A stretch of 64,000 nt of DNA from Streptomyces sp. CB02980 (GTDB taxonomy: Bacteria; Actinomycetota; Actinomycetes; Streptomycetales; Streptomycetaceae), in the NCBI RefSeq assembly GCF_014451325.2, contig NZ_JACSCH020000014.1:59072-123071 (forward strand), in the 5' to 3' direction. The notes under the pieces are model-generated. The model was not told where the DNA came from. It saw only the letters and a list, made by a program, of their open reading frames with translations, and did not search any database. This document shows, one piece after another, positions 32,718 through 40,703 of this stretch (the stretch's first letter is position 1; every line of letters begins with the position of its first letter). The position numbers were made by a program, and so were the translations under genes.

Positions 32718-33677
32718 TCAGGCCTCCTCGCCGGCCCAGGTCGCGTCCGCGAACGCGCCGAAGGAGCGCGGCTCGCGGCCCAGCACCCGCTTCACACCGT
32801 CCGTCACCGAGGCGTTGTGGCCGTCGAGGAGCGTCGCGAACAGGGCCGCGAGCCATCCGGCCTCCGGGGCCGGAAGCCCGAACCCGGTGAGCATCCCGGC
32901 GTACTCGGACCGGGACACGGGCTGGTAGACCACCGGACGCCCCGAGGCGCGCGAGATCTCCGCCGCCACCTCCGCGAAGCCGATCGGACGGGGCCCCGTC
33001 AGCTCGTGCACCCGCCCCGCGTGACCCTCCGTCGTCAGGGTCTCGACCACCACGTCCGCGAGGTCGTCCACGTCGATGAACGGCTCCGCCGTGTCACCCG
33101 CCGGGAAGACGACCACGCCCTCCGCGACCCCCTCCGCGAGCAGCCCCTCGGAGAAGTTCTGCGCGAAGAACGCGGCCCGTACGACGGTCAGTTCCACTCC
33201 GACGGCCGCCGCGCGCAGGGCCTCCTCCGCCACGACCGCCTCCGGCTCCCCGCGCCCGGACAGCACCGTCAGCCGCCGCACGCCGTGCTCCGCGGCCAGC
33301 CGGCCGAAGGTCTCCATCGCCTGGACCCCGCCGGGCGCCGCGAGATCCGGGTAGTAGGCCACGTACGCGGCGTCCGCGCCGCGCAGCGCCGGGCCCCAGG
33401 TCTCGGGGGCCTCCCAGTCGAAGGGCGTCGAGCCGGAGCGGGACCCGGCGCGCACGGTCACCCCGCGCGCCGTGAGCCGCTCGGCCACGCGGCGCCCGGT
33501 CTTGCCGGTGGCGCTCGTCACCAGGACGGTCGCGCTCTCACCGTTCGCGCTCTCACCGTTCGCGCTCTCACCGTTCGCGCTCTCACCGTTCGCGCTCTGC
33601 CCGTTCGCGCTCCGCTCGTTCGCGCTCCGCTCGTTCGTGCCCTGCTCGTTCCGCGTGTTGTCCGTCTGCTTCGTCAT
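32718..33677 (-). CDS. NmrA-like NAD(P)-binding protein with repetitive N-terminus
   Basis: A 319-residue NmrA/SDR-like Rossmann protein. The nucleotide motif VTSATGKTGRRVAERL (about 52-67, G-x-x-G-x-x-G form), the AAYVAYYPDLAAP region and the C-terminal FADATW are visible. Enzymatic role is unclear; relatives bind NADP and may be redox sensors or reductases. The first 50 residues are made of SANGE/SANER pentapeptide repeats from a 15-bp DNA repeat, unlike normal family members, which begin close to VLVTSATG. The ATG at 33677 follows GGGAG. The gene is divergent from an AraC-type regulator, a common pairing for inducible oxidoreductases. Confidence 0.8.
   Translation of the reverse strand: MTKQTDNTRNEQGTNERSANERSANGQSANGESANGESANGESANGESATVLVTSATGKTGRRVAERLTARGVTVRAGSRSGSTPFDWEAPETWGPALRGADAAYVAYYPDLAAPGGVQAMETFGRLAAEHGVRRLTVLSGRGEPEAVVAEEALRAAAVGVELTVVRAAFFAQNFSEGLLAEGVAEGVVVFPAGDTAEPFIDVDDLADVVVETLTTEGHAGRVHELTGPRPIGFAEVAAEISRASGRPVVYQPVSRSEYAGMLTGFGLPAPEAGWLAALFATLLDGHNASVTDGVKRVLGREPRSFGAFADATWAGEEA
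33541..33660. repeat. 15-bp tandem repeats in the NmrA-like gene
   Basis: Copies of CCGTTCGCGCTCTCA start at 33541, 33556, 33571, 33586, 33601, 33616 and 33631, with an eroded copy at 33646. Being a multiple of three, copy-number changes keep the frame and lengthen the N-terminal pentapeptide array. Confidence 0.9.
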
Positions 33678-33775
33678 GGGTCAAGACTCCCGCCCACGGC
33701 GCCCGCCGCCCATGCTCCGCCGTCTCACACCCCTATGTCTCCGTCTCACCGTCCCGCCTACCCTGTTGACCCATG
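33675..33775. promoter_or_regulatory. mirrored TTGACCC-ATG leaders at divergent starts
   Basis: CATGGGTCAA (33675-33684) and TTGACCCATG (33766-33775) are perfect reverse complements, each carrying one start codon, so both divergent genes begin with TTGACCC directly before ATG. The intervening 81 bp holds the promoters. The elements may be operator half-sites or coincidental leader similarity. Confidence 0.45.
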
Positions 33776-34705
33776 GACGCACTCGCCGGACTCCTCGACG
33801 GACCCCGCGCCAGGGGCGCCTTCCTGCTCCGCATGGTCATGGAGCCGCCGTGGTCGGTGCGCATCGAGGACGCCGCCCCGATCTGCGTGATGTGCGTGAC
33901 CGAGGGCGAGGCCTGGGTCGTTCCCGACACCGGCGAGCCCGTGGTGCTGCGGCCCGGGGACATCGCCATCGTCCGGGGCCCCGAGCCGTACACCGTCGCC
34001 CACGCCCCCGACGCCCCGCCCAGCGCCGTGATCGGGCCGGACGGCGTCTGCACCACCCTCAGCGGGGAGCCGCTCGCCGACCGCATGCGGCTCGGCGTCC
34101 GCACCTGGGGCAACACGCCCGACGGCGGCACCACGGTCCTCGTCGGCACGTACCGGATGGACGGCGAGGTCGGCCGCCGGTTGCTCGACGCCCTGCCGGC
34201 GCTGCTCCACCTGCCCGCCGACGCGTGGAACTGCCCCCTCATGCCCTTCCTCGGCGAGGAGATCGCCCGCGACGAACCCGGCCAGACCGTCGTCCTCGAC
34301 CGGGTCCTCGACCTGCTGCTCATCTCCGGCGTCCGCGCCTGGTTCTCCCGGCCGGGCGCCGAGGCCCCCGCCTGGTACCGGGCCATGGGCGACCCGGTCG
34401 TCGGCCGCGCCCTGCGGCTGCTCCAGGACGACCCCGCCCATCCCTGGACCGTCGCCTCGCTCGCCGCGAAGGCGGGCGTGTCGCGGGCCGCGCTCGCCCG
34501 CCGCTTCACCGAACTCGTCGGCGAGCCCCCGATGGCGTACCTCACCGACTGGCGGCTCGCCCTCGCCGCCGATCTGCTGCGAGAGAGCGACGCCACCGTC
34601 GAGTCCGTCGCCCGGCAGGTCGGCTACAGCGGCGCCTTCGCCCTGAGCGCCGCGTTCAAGCGGGTGAGGGGCGTCAGCCCGCAGGAGCACCGCGCCGGGG
34701 CATGA
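33773..34705 (+). CDS. AraC family transcriptional regulator with cupin sensor
   Basis: A 310-residue AraC/XylS regulator. The N-terminal cupin domain (AraC_binding-type; VMCVTEGEAWVVPDTGEPVVLRPGDIAIV near 39-67) precedes a C-terminal double helix-turn-helix (about 205-305) with WTVASLAAKAGVSRAALARRF and DATVESVARQVGYSGAFALSAAFKRVRG. This is the common 'cupin-type AraC' layout of actinobacteria. ATG at 33773 has TTGACCC directly before it and no standard ribosome site. It is divergent from the NmrA-like gene and probably controls it in response to an unknown ligand. Confidence 0.9.
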   Translation: MDALAGLLDGPRARGAFLLRMVMEPPWSVRIEDAAPICVMCVTEGEAWVVPDTGEPVVLRPGDIAIVRGPEPYTVAHAPDAPPSAVIGPDGVCTTLSGEPLADRMRLGVRTWGNTPDGGTTVLVGTYRMDGEVGRRLLDALPALLHLPADAWNCPLMPFLGEEIARDEPGQTVVLDRVLDLLLISGVRAWFSRPGAEAPAWYRAMGDPVVGRALRLLQDDPAHPWTVASLAAKAGVSRAALARRFTELVGEPPMAYLTDWRLALAADLLRESDATVESVARQVGYSGAFALSAAFKRVRGVSPQEHRAGA

Positions 34706-34815
34706 CGCGGCGCGGCGCGATGGCGTGGCGCGGCGCGCGGCATGGCGTGGCCCGGGGCATGCCGAGCTACGGCCATGACCCGGCCCGTGGCATGCCGAGC
34801 CGCGGGCATGACGAG
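34706..34815. repeat. GGCATG-rich repeats following the AraC stop
   Basis: GGCGCGG and GGCATG motifs recur after the stop at 34705; GGCATGCCGAGC occurs at 34756-34767 and 34789-34800, 33 bp apart. Non-coding low-complexity spacer. Confidence 0.55.
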
Positions 34816-34868
34816 CCGGACCGTGAGCCGCCGAGTATGACGATACGAGCAACATAGGATCGATTTTC

Positions 34869-34883
34869 TTGCCGGAACGGCAA
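34869..34883 (+). promoter_or_regulatory. TTGCCG-GAA-CGGCAA palindrome
   Basis: A perfect 6-bp-arm inverted repeat with a 3-bp spacer lies 42 bp before the His-rich methyltransferase start, in a locally AT-rich stretch with CATAGGATCGATTTTC upstream. Likely an operator overlapping the promoter; the regulator is unknown. Confidence 0.45.
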
Positions 34884-34924
34884 CACTTCTCGCGCTCGCG
34901 GCCGACTCGACGCACGCTGGACCC

Positions 34925-35890
34925 ATGAGCCAGCACACCGCAACGCACCACGGCCACTCGCACGGCGACGGGCACGGCCACCAGCACACTCCCGGAGACC
35001 CGCAGACCTCGGGGCACAAGCACAGCCACGGTTCCCACCACGACGGCGCCCCTCTCGACTGGAACGCGATCGCCCCGCTCCTGGAGCGGCAGGCGGAGAT
35101 CGAGAGCGCCGCCTACGCGGACGCCGCCGCCTGGCTCGGCACGCTCACCCCCGTGCAGGGCGTCCGCCGGGTCCTCGACATCGGCAGCGGTCCCGGTGTC
35201 ATCACCGGCGTCCTCGCCGAGGCCTTCCCGGCGGCCGGGGCGGTCGCCGTCGACGGCAGCCCCGAACTGCTCGCCCGCGCCCGTGAACGCGCCGGGGAAC
35301 GCGGCCTCGGCGCCCGGGTCTCCACCCTCCACGCCGAACTCCCGGCAGGCATCGCCGAGCTGGGGAAGGCCGACGTGATCTGGGCGGGCAACTCCCTGCA
35401 CCACATCGGCGACCAGCGGGCCGCGCTCGTCGAGTTCGCGGGCCTGCTCAACCCCGGCGGCCTGATGGTCCTCGTCGAGGGCGGGCTGCCCGGTCGGCAC
35501 CTGCCCTGGCACATCGGCTTCGGCCGGCCGGGCCTGGAGGCGCGCCTCGACGCCGCCAACGCGGACCGGTTCGCCGAGATGCGCGCCGAGACCCCCGGGC
35601 ACAAGGACGAGCCGGACGACTGGCGGGCCCTGCTCGCCGACGCGGGCCTCACCCCCGCCGGCACCCGAACCTTCCTCACCGACGTTCCCGCGCCGGTGTC
35701 CCCGGTCGTACGAGAGCTGGCCCTCACCCACTTCGGCCGGGTCCGGGACGGTTTCGGCGAGCGGCTCGACGCGGACGACCGCGCGATGCTCGACCGGCTC
35801 CTCGACCCTGCCGACGACATGTCGCTCCACCACCGCACGGACCTGTTCTACCTCGCGGCCCGCACGGTCCACACCGCTCGCAAGGGCTGA
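34925..35890 (+). CDS. class I SAM-dependent methyltransferase with His-rich N-terminus
   Basis: A 321-residue methyltransferase. Residues 5-40 form a histidine-rich tail (HATHHGHSHGDGHGHQH, then KHSHGSHHDG) similar to metal-binding tails. The core has SAM motif VLDIGSGPGVITGVLA near 82-97, AVDGSPELLARARERA, an ADVIWAGNSLHHIGD block and LNPGGLMVLVEGG. An ArsM-type or metal-linked methylation role is suggested by the tail, but there are no paired active-site cysteines, so arsenite methylation is unlikely. ATG at 34925, separate promoter with palindrome. The gene is convergent with a ricin-lectin gene. Confidence 0.82.
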   Translation: MSQHTATHHGHSHGDGHGHQHTPGDPQTSGHKHSHGSHHDGAPLDWNAIAPLLERQAEIESAAYADAAAWLGTLTPVQGVRRVLDIGSGPGVITGVLAEAFPAAGAVAVDGSPELLARARERAGERGLGARVSTLHAELPAGIAELGKADVIWAGNSLHHIGDQRAALVEFAGLLNPGGLMVLVEGGLPGRHLPWHIGFGRPGLEARLDAANADRFAEMRAETPGHKDEPDDWRALLADAGLTPAGTRTFLTDVPAPVSPVVRELALTHFGRVRDGFGERLDADDRAMLDRLLDPADDMSLHHRTDLFYLAARTVHTARKG

Positions 35891-35924
35891 GGACCGCCGC
35901 GCCCGCAGGCCGTACTCCGGCGGG

Positions 35925-36392
35925 TCAGGACACCGGTTCCAACCGCCACCACTGGAACGGGGAGTCGGTGTCCTCCCACTGCCGTACGTCGCCGCCGTCC
36001 TCCTTCGAGCCGTCGGCGACCTCCAGGAACAGCCCGCTGATGAAGCTCACCAGGGCGACCGTCCCCGGCGACTGGAGGTCCTGCTCGATGATCCACTCCT
36101 GCGCGCCGAAGTTGTTCGCCTTCCACTGCTGGATGTTGGCGCCGTTCTCCGTGGAGGCGTTGGCGACGTCGAGCCGCTTGCCGCTGGCCGCGTTGACCAG
36201 GTGGTAGAGCCCGCCGCCGTTCGGCACGGAGGTGATGTGCCAGTGCTGTCCCGGCGTGCCGTTCTCGGTGCCCTGCTGCACATTGGCACCGCTGCGGCTC
36301 GACCCCTCGTACACCTCGAGGAGCAGCCCGCTGGCCACGTTCCGCACCCGGTAGAGGCCCTCCTCCACGGGCACCGGAGAACCACCACTCAC
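35925..36392 (-). CDS. RICIN-like beta-trefoil lectin protein without export signal
   Basis: A 155-residue protein made of one beta-trefoil: three repeats of GLYRVRN/LYHLVNAASGKRLDV/VALVSFISGLFLEV type, each ending in a QxW-like motif (GQHWHI, AQEWII, FQWWRL). Sugar binding is likely. No signal peptide or membrane anchor is visible, which is unusual among Streptomyces ricin proteins that are normally secreted with a catalytic domain. GTG at 36392 is preferred because GAGGGAG lies eight bases upstream; an in-frame start at 36425 adds 11 residues without a signal. Confidence 0.8.
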   Translation of the reverse strand: MSGGSPVPVEEGLYRVRNVASGLLLEVYEGSSRSGANVQQGTENGTPGQHWHITSVPNGGGLYHLVNAASGKRLDVANASTENGANIQQWKANNFGAQEWIIEQDLQSPGTVALVSFISGLFLEVADGSKEDGGDVRQWEDTDSPFQWWRLEPVS

Positions 36393-36468
36393 CGAATCGA
36401 CTCCCTCGCTCGCCGCTCGCCCCACTGCTTCACGGTCCGCCGTCGACTCTATGCCGGGGGTACGACAA

Positions 36469-36500
36469 CGGCGCCGAGGTCCGGGTGGACCTCGGCGCCG
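36469..36500 (-). terminator. 14-bp stem terminator of the aldo/keto reductase gene
   Basis: Arms 36469-36482 (CGGCGCCGAGGTCC) and 36487-36500 are perfect reverse complements around GGGT. The hairpin lies 70 bp beyond the reductase stop and upstream of the lectin gene, on the same strand as both. Confidence 0.75.
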
Positions 36501-36569
36501 TCGTCATCACGCGACCGCCGGCGGGCGACCGGTGTCACGCGACACCCGTCAGGGGCGTCACGCGACCCG

Positions 36570-37409
36570 TCAGGCGCCGAACTCCGCCGGGTTCGGGCCC
36601 AGTCGGCGGTTCTCGTCGAGGGCGGCGATCGCCGCCAGGTCCTCGGCGTCCAGCTCGAAGCCGAAGACGTCGATGTTCTCCCGGATACGGGACGGGGTGA
36701 CCGACTTCGGGATCACCACGTTCCCCAGCTGGAGGTGCCAGCGCAGCACGACCTGGGCCGGGGTCCGTCCGTGCTTGCGGCCGATCGCCACGATCGCCGG
36801 CACGTCCAGGAGCCCCTTGCCCGAGCCGAGCGGCGACCACGCCTCGGTCGCGATGCCGTGCCGGGCGTGCGCCTCGCGCGAGGCCTGCTGGGAGAGCTGC
36901 GGGTGGAGCTCGATCTGGTTGACGGCGGGCACGACCGACGTCTCGCCGATCAGCCGCTCCAGGTGCTCGGGGAGGAAGTTCGAGACGCCGATCGCCTTGG
37001 CGCGCCCGTCCGCGTAGATCTTCTCGAACGCGCGGTAGGTGTCGACGTACGCGTCCTTCGGGGGGGCCGGCCAGTGGATCAGGTACAGGTCGACGTAGTC
37101 GAGGCCCAGCTTGTCGAGCGAGGCGTCGAAGGCCTTCAGCGTCGAGTCGAAGCCCTGCTCGCTGTTCCAGAGCTTGGTGGTGACGAACAGGTCCTCGCGG
37201 GCGATCCCGGACGCGGCGACGGCACGGCCCGTGCCCTCCTCGTTGCCGTAGATCGCGGCGGTGTCGATCGAGCGATAGCCGGCCTCCAGGGCCGTCGCCA
37301 CGGCCGCCGCGGCCTCGTCGTCCGGCACCTGCCAGACACCGAAGCCCAGCTGCGGCATCCGCACGCCGTTGTTCAGGGTGACCGAGGGAACCTTGCTGTC
37401 CGTGCTCAC
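36570..37409 (-). CDS. aldo/keto reductase (2,5-diketo-gluconate reductase type)
   Basis: A 279-residue NADPH-dependent TIM-barrel reductase of the AKR5 type. The catalytic tetrad is visible: Asp49 and Tyr54 (SIDTAAIYGNE), Lys79 (VTTKLWN), His112 (LIHWPAP). NADPH-binding C-terminal PKSVTPSRIRENIDVFGF is present. Likely substrates are small ketones or diketo sugar acids. GTG at 37409 is preferred over upstream in-frame starts that would run through the 20-bp repeat tract. It lies downstream of the fadD gene on the same strand with repeats between them. Confidence 0.88.
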   Translation of the reverse strand: MSTDSKVPSVTLNNGVRMPQLGFGVWQVPDDEAAAAVATALEAGYRSIDTAAIYGNEEGTGRAVAASGIAREDLFVTTKLWNSEQGFDSTLKAFDASLDKLGLDYVDLYLIHWPAPPKDAYVDTYRAFEKIYADGRAKAIGVSNFLPEHLERLIGETSVVPAVNQIELHPQLSQQASREAHARHGIATEAWSPLGSGKGLLDVPAIVAIGRKHGRTPAQVVLRWHLQLGNVVIPKSVTPSRIRENIDVFGFELDAEDLAAIAALDENRRLGPNPAEFGA

Positions 37410-37500
37410 GTGGAGGGGATCCTTACGTTGTCGCGGGGCTTGCCTTACTGCTCCCCCTTCAACGATCCGGGGGAGTCTCGCATTCCGCTCACGGTGTCCC

Positions 37501-37595
37501 GTTGCTTTCCCCGGCCTCGCGTTGCCTTCCCGGGCGTCGCGTTGCCTTCCCGGGCGTCGCGTCGCCTTCCCCGGCGTCGCCTTCCCGGGCACGGC
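37501..37595. repeat. 20-bp tandem repeats between fadD and the aldo/keto reductase
   Basis: Copies near GTTGCCTTCCCGGGCGTCGC start at 37501, 37521, 37541 and 37561, the second and third identical, followed by a partial copy reaching the fadD stop at 37596-37598. The array is non-coding and contains CCCGGG palindromes. Confidence 0.85.
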
Positions 37596-39419
37596 TCAGC
37601 CGTACAGCGCCGCGACCTCCGCCGCGTACGCCCGCTCGATCGCCTTCCGCTTCAGCTTCAGGGACGGGGTCAGCAGCCCGTGCTCCTCGCTGAACGGATG
37701 CGCCAGGATCCTGAAGGTGCGGATGGACTCGGCCTGCGAGACCAGCGTGTTCGCCGCCACCACCCCCCGCCGGATCTCCGTCTCCAGGGACGGATCGCGT
37801 ACGAGCTCCGCCGGCGCGAGCGGCGCCCGCCCCTGCATCGCGAGCCAGTGCTCCACCGCCTCCTGGTCGATGGTCACGAGCGCGGCGATGTACGGCCGGT
37901 CGTTGCCGACGACGATGCACTGGGCGATCAGCGGATGCGCCCGCACCCGCTCCTCGAGGCCCGTCGGCGCGACGCTCTTGCCGCCCGAGGTCACCAGGAT
38001 CTCCTTCTTGCGCCCGGTGATCGTCAGATAGCCCTCCTCGTCGAGGGAGCCGAGGTCCCCGGTGGCCAGCCAGCCGTCGTTGAGGACGGCGGCGGTCGCC
38101 TCGGGGGCGTTGAGATAGCCGGAGAAGACCTGGCCGCCGTGCAGCCACACCTCGCCGTCCTCCGCGATGTGCACCGTCGTCCCCGGGACCGGCTGCCCCA
38201 CCGTGCCGTACCGCGTCCGCTCCGGCGGGTTCGCGGTCGCGGCCGCCGAGGACTCCGTCAGGCCGTACCCCTCGAAGACCGTGACCCCCGCACCCGCGAA
38301 GAACAGCCCCTGCCGGCGGTTCATCGCGGAACCGCCCGACATCGCGTGCCGGAGCCGTCCGCCGAGGGCCGCGCGGACCTTCGCGTACACCGTCCTCTCG
38401 AAGAACTGGTGCTGCACACGCAGCGCCGCCGAGGGCCCCGGGCCGGTACCGAAGGCCTTGTGCTCCAGTGCCTCCGCGTACGCGACCGCCACCTCCACGG
38501 CCTTGTCGAACGGGCCCGTCTTCCCCTCCCGCTCCGCCTTGCGCCGAGCCGCGTTGAAGACCTTCTCGAAGACGTACGGAACGGCCAGGACGAAACTCGG
38601 CCGGAAGGCGGCGAGGTCCGGGATCAGCTCCGCCGCCGCCATCACCGGCTGGTGCCCCAGCTTCACCCCGGTCCGGACCGCCGCCACCTCCACCATCCGC
38701 CCGAAGACGTGCGCGAGCGGCAGGAACAGCAGCGTCGACGCCTCCTCGCCCGGCCGGGAACGGAACACCGACTCCCAGCGGCCCACCAGCATGTCCGTCT
38801 CGAACATGAAGTTGGAATGGGTGATCACACAGCCCTTGGGGCGGCCGGTCGTCCCCGACGTGTAGATGACCGTCGCCACCGTCTCCGGGGTCACCGCCCG
38901 CCGGTGCCGGTGCACGACGTCCTCGTCGATGTCCGCCCCGGCGGCCGTCAGCTCGGCCACCGCGCCCGCGTCCAGCTGCCACAGGCGCTGGAGCCGGGGC
39001 AACCGGTCGATCACCGAGCCGATCGTCATCGCGTGGTCCTCGTGCTCCACCACGCAGGCCGTGACCTCGGAGTCGTGCAGCATCCAGAAGACCTGCTCGG
39101 CGGAGGACGTCGGATAGATCGGCACGGGCTGCGCGCCGAGCGTCCACAGCGCGAAGTCGAAGAGCGTCCACTCGTAGCGGGTGCGGGCCATGACGGCGAC
39201 CCGGTCGCCGAACCGCACACCCTCCGCGATCAGCCCCTTCGCCAGGCCGAGGACCTCGTCCCGGAACCGCGCGGCCGTCACGTCCCGCCACTCGCCGTCC
39301 GGACCCTTCCGGCCGAACGTGATCCGGTCCGGCTCCGTCAGGGCACGCTCGAACACGGCGTCCGCCAGACCGCCGACCTGAGGCGCCGCCTCGACGGGCG
39401 GCACGGTGAACTCGCGCAC
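37596..39419 (-). CDS. fadD: long-chain acyl-CoA synthetase (AMP-dependent ligase)
   Basis: A 607-residue AMP-forming fatty acid CoA ligase of the FadD15/long-chain type. It has the P-loop YTSGTTGRPKG (about 181-191), FLPLAHVFGR, the acyl-binding GGSAMNRRQGLFF and VFEGYGLTESSA motifs, then the hinge/C-terminal GWLATGDLG and ITGRKKEILVTSGGKSVAP lysine region. GTG at 39419 with GGAG seven bases upstream is chosen; longer in-frame extensions are low complexity. A palindromic TetR-like operator and a TTGACT -35 lie 150-190 bp upstream, in keeping with fatty-acid-responsive control. Its 3' end abuts a 20-bp repeat array. Confidence 0.9.
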   Translation of the reverse strand: MREFTVPPVEAAPQVGGLADAVFERALTEPDRITFGRKGPDGEWRDVTAARFRDEVLGLAKGLIAEGVRFGDRVAVMARTRYEWTLFDFALWTLGAQPVPIYPTSSAEQVFWMLHDSEVTACVVEHEDHAMTIGSVIDRLPRLQRLWQLDAGAVAELTAAGADIDEDVVHRHRRAVTPETVATVIYTSGTTGRPKGCVITHSNFMFETDMLVGRWESVFRSRPGEEASTLLFLPLAHVFGRMVEVAAVRTGVKLGHQPVMAAAELIPDLAAFRPSFVLAVPYVFEKVFNAARRKAEREGKTGPFDKAVEVAVAYAEALEHKAFGTGPGPSAALRVQHQFFERTVYAKVRAALGGRLRHAMSGGSAMNRRQGLFFAGAGVTVFEGYGLTESSAAATANPPERTRYGTVGQPVPGTTVHIAEDGEVWLHGGQVFSGYLNAPEATAAVLNDGWLATGDLGSLDEEGYLTITGRKKEILVTSGGKSVAPTGLEERVRAHPLIAQCIVVGNDRPYIAALVTIDQEAVEHWLAMQGRAPLAPAELVRDPSLETEIRRGVVAANTLVSQAESIRTFRILAHPFSEEHGLLTPSLKLKRKAIERAYAAEVAALYG

Positions 39420-39568
39420 TGACCTGCTCCTCGACGGCTCGATGGCTGGAAAAGCTCGTTGTAGCGCTCCGTACAGCGCGGGTGACGGTACCCCACCCGA
39501 CTGCCCGGCGGGAGGGCCTTCACCAAGCCGGGACATTCCGTGTTCGCACAGGTCAGGCTGGGTGGCAG

Positions 39569-39574
39569 AGTCAA
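39569..39574 (-). promoter_or_regulatory. candidate -35 element of fadD promoter
   Basis: Read on the - strand this is TTGACT. The downstream -10 region is poor (CTGTGC or TGTGCG at 17-18 bp), so the assignment rests on the -35 and on the adjacent palindrome. Confidence 0.3.
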
Positions 39575-39596
39575 GTCTCGGGTGCTGCGGGGGCGT

Positions 39597-39612
39597 TACC
39601 GACCGCTCGGTA
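39597..39612. promoter_or_regulatory. TACCGA-CCGC-TCGGTA operator upstream of fadD
   Basis: Perfect 6-bp arms with a 4-bp spacer, giving TACCGACCGCTCGGTA. The form is close to ACCGACCGGTCGGT-type sites bound by acyl-CoA-responsive TetR regulators of actinobacterial fatty-acid genes. It lies just upstream of the candidate -35. Confidence 0.55.
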
Positions 39613-39816
39613 CGTCCACCGGGCGGGAATCTCCACGGAATCTGTACGGGCCGCTCACGGACCGCCACCCGCCGAGGCACCGCACCTGCACGCGCGAGGC
39701 CGGCCGGGCGGGGCCCGCACGCGCCCGGTCGCCCCGCGGCAGCGCCGACGCGCGCAGGGCCCGCTCCCGTGCCCGCGAGGCCGGACCGGGCGGGCACAGG
39801 GCCGCTCAGGACCCGG

Positions 39817-40674
39817 TCAGCCCGGCCGGTGCAGCCGGTCGCCGCCCGCCAGGATCGCCTCCGCCAGCGCGTCCGCAGCCTCCTGCACCGCCCCGCCCCG
39901 GCGCCCCGCACGCAGCACGAAGCCGACGTCGCCGAGCTCCGGAAGCCCCGCCACCGGCACCAGACCCGTCGGCACCAGACCCCGCGTGTGCGCCATCACG
40001 CCCAGCCCCGCACGGGCCGCCGCCACGTTCGCGCTCAGGCTGGAACTCGTACAGGCGATCCGCCACGCCCGGCCCTGCGCCTCCAGCACCTCAAGGGCCC
40101 GCGCCCGGGTGATCCCCGGCGGCGGGTACAGGATGAGCGGGACCGGACGGTCGGGATCCAGCCGAAGCCCCGGCGCCCCGATCCAGATCAGGGCGTCCTC
40201 CCACACGAGCCGCCCCTCGCTCTCCCCACCGCGCCGCTTGGCCAGGATCAGATCCAGCCGGCCCGCGGCGAGCCGCGCCTGGAGCGTGCCGGACAGCTCG
40301 ACCGTCAGCTCCAGGTCGACCTCCGGGTGGTCCCGCCGGAACGACTCCAGGATCTCCGGCAGCCGGGTCGTCACGAAGTCCTCCGACGCCCCGAAACGCA
40401 GCCGCCCGCGCAGCCGCGTCCCGCCGAAGTACGCCGCCGCCCGCTCGTGCGCCTGGAGGATCGTCCGCGCGAAACCGAGCATCGCCTCCCCGTCCTCGGT
40501 CAGCGCCACCCGATGGGTGTCCCGGGTGAACAGCGGCCGGCCCGTCGCCTCCTCCAGGCGCCGCACATGCTGGCTGACGGTCGACTGCCGCAGCCCGAGA
40601 CGGTCCGCGGCCCGGGTGAAGCTCAGCGTCTGGGCCACGGCGAGGAAGGTGCGGAGATGGGTGGGCTCGTACAC
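39817..40674 (-). CDS. LysR family transcriptional regulator
   Basis: A 285-residue LysR-type regulator. The N-terminal winged helix-turn-helix reads LRTFLAVAQTLSFTRAADRLGLRQSTVSQHVRRLEEATGRPLFTR in parts (about 6-50); the C-terminal substrate-binding domain shows GRLRFGASEDFVTTRLPEIL and LDLILAKR. GTG at 40674 is chosen so that the start does not overlap the palindrome at 40704-40722; an ATG at 40707 lies inside that site. It is divergent from a bile-acid/sodium-symporter-type gene that it probably controls. Confidence 0.9.
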   Translation of the reverse strand: MYEPTHLRTFLAVAQTLSFTRAADRLGLRQSTVSQHVRRLEEATGRPLFTRDTHRVALTEDGEAMLGFARTILQAHERAAAYFGGTRLRGRLRFGASEDFVTTRLPEILESFRRDHPEVDLELTVELSGTLQARLAAGRLDLILAKRRGGESEGRLVWEDALIWIGAPGLRLDPDRPVPLILYPPPGITRARALEVLEAQGRAWRIACTSSSLSANVAAARAGLGVMAHTRGLVPTGLVPVAGLPELGDVGFVLRAGRRGGAVQEAADALAEAILAGGDRLHRPG

Positions 40675-40703
40675 AGGACGACCGTAACGCCTGTGGGCCG
40701 TGA

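Larger units (their letters stand above)
39420..39816. promoter_or_regulatory. 397-bp upstream region of fadD
   Basis: This gap between fadD and the LysR-type gene (both - strand) carries the candidate fadD promoter and operator at 39569-39612; the remainder is GC-rich and without a supported gene on either strand. Confidence 0.5.
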
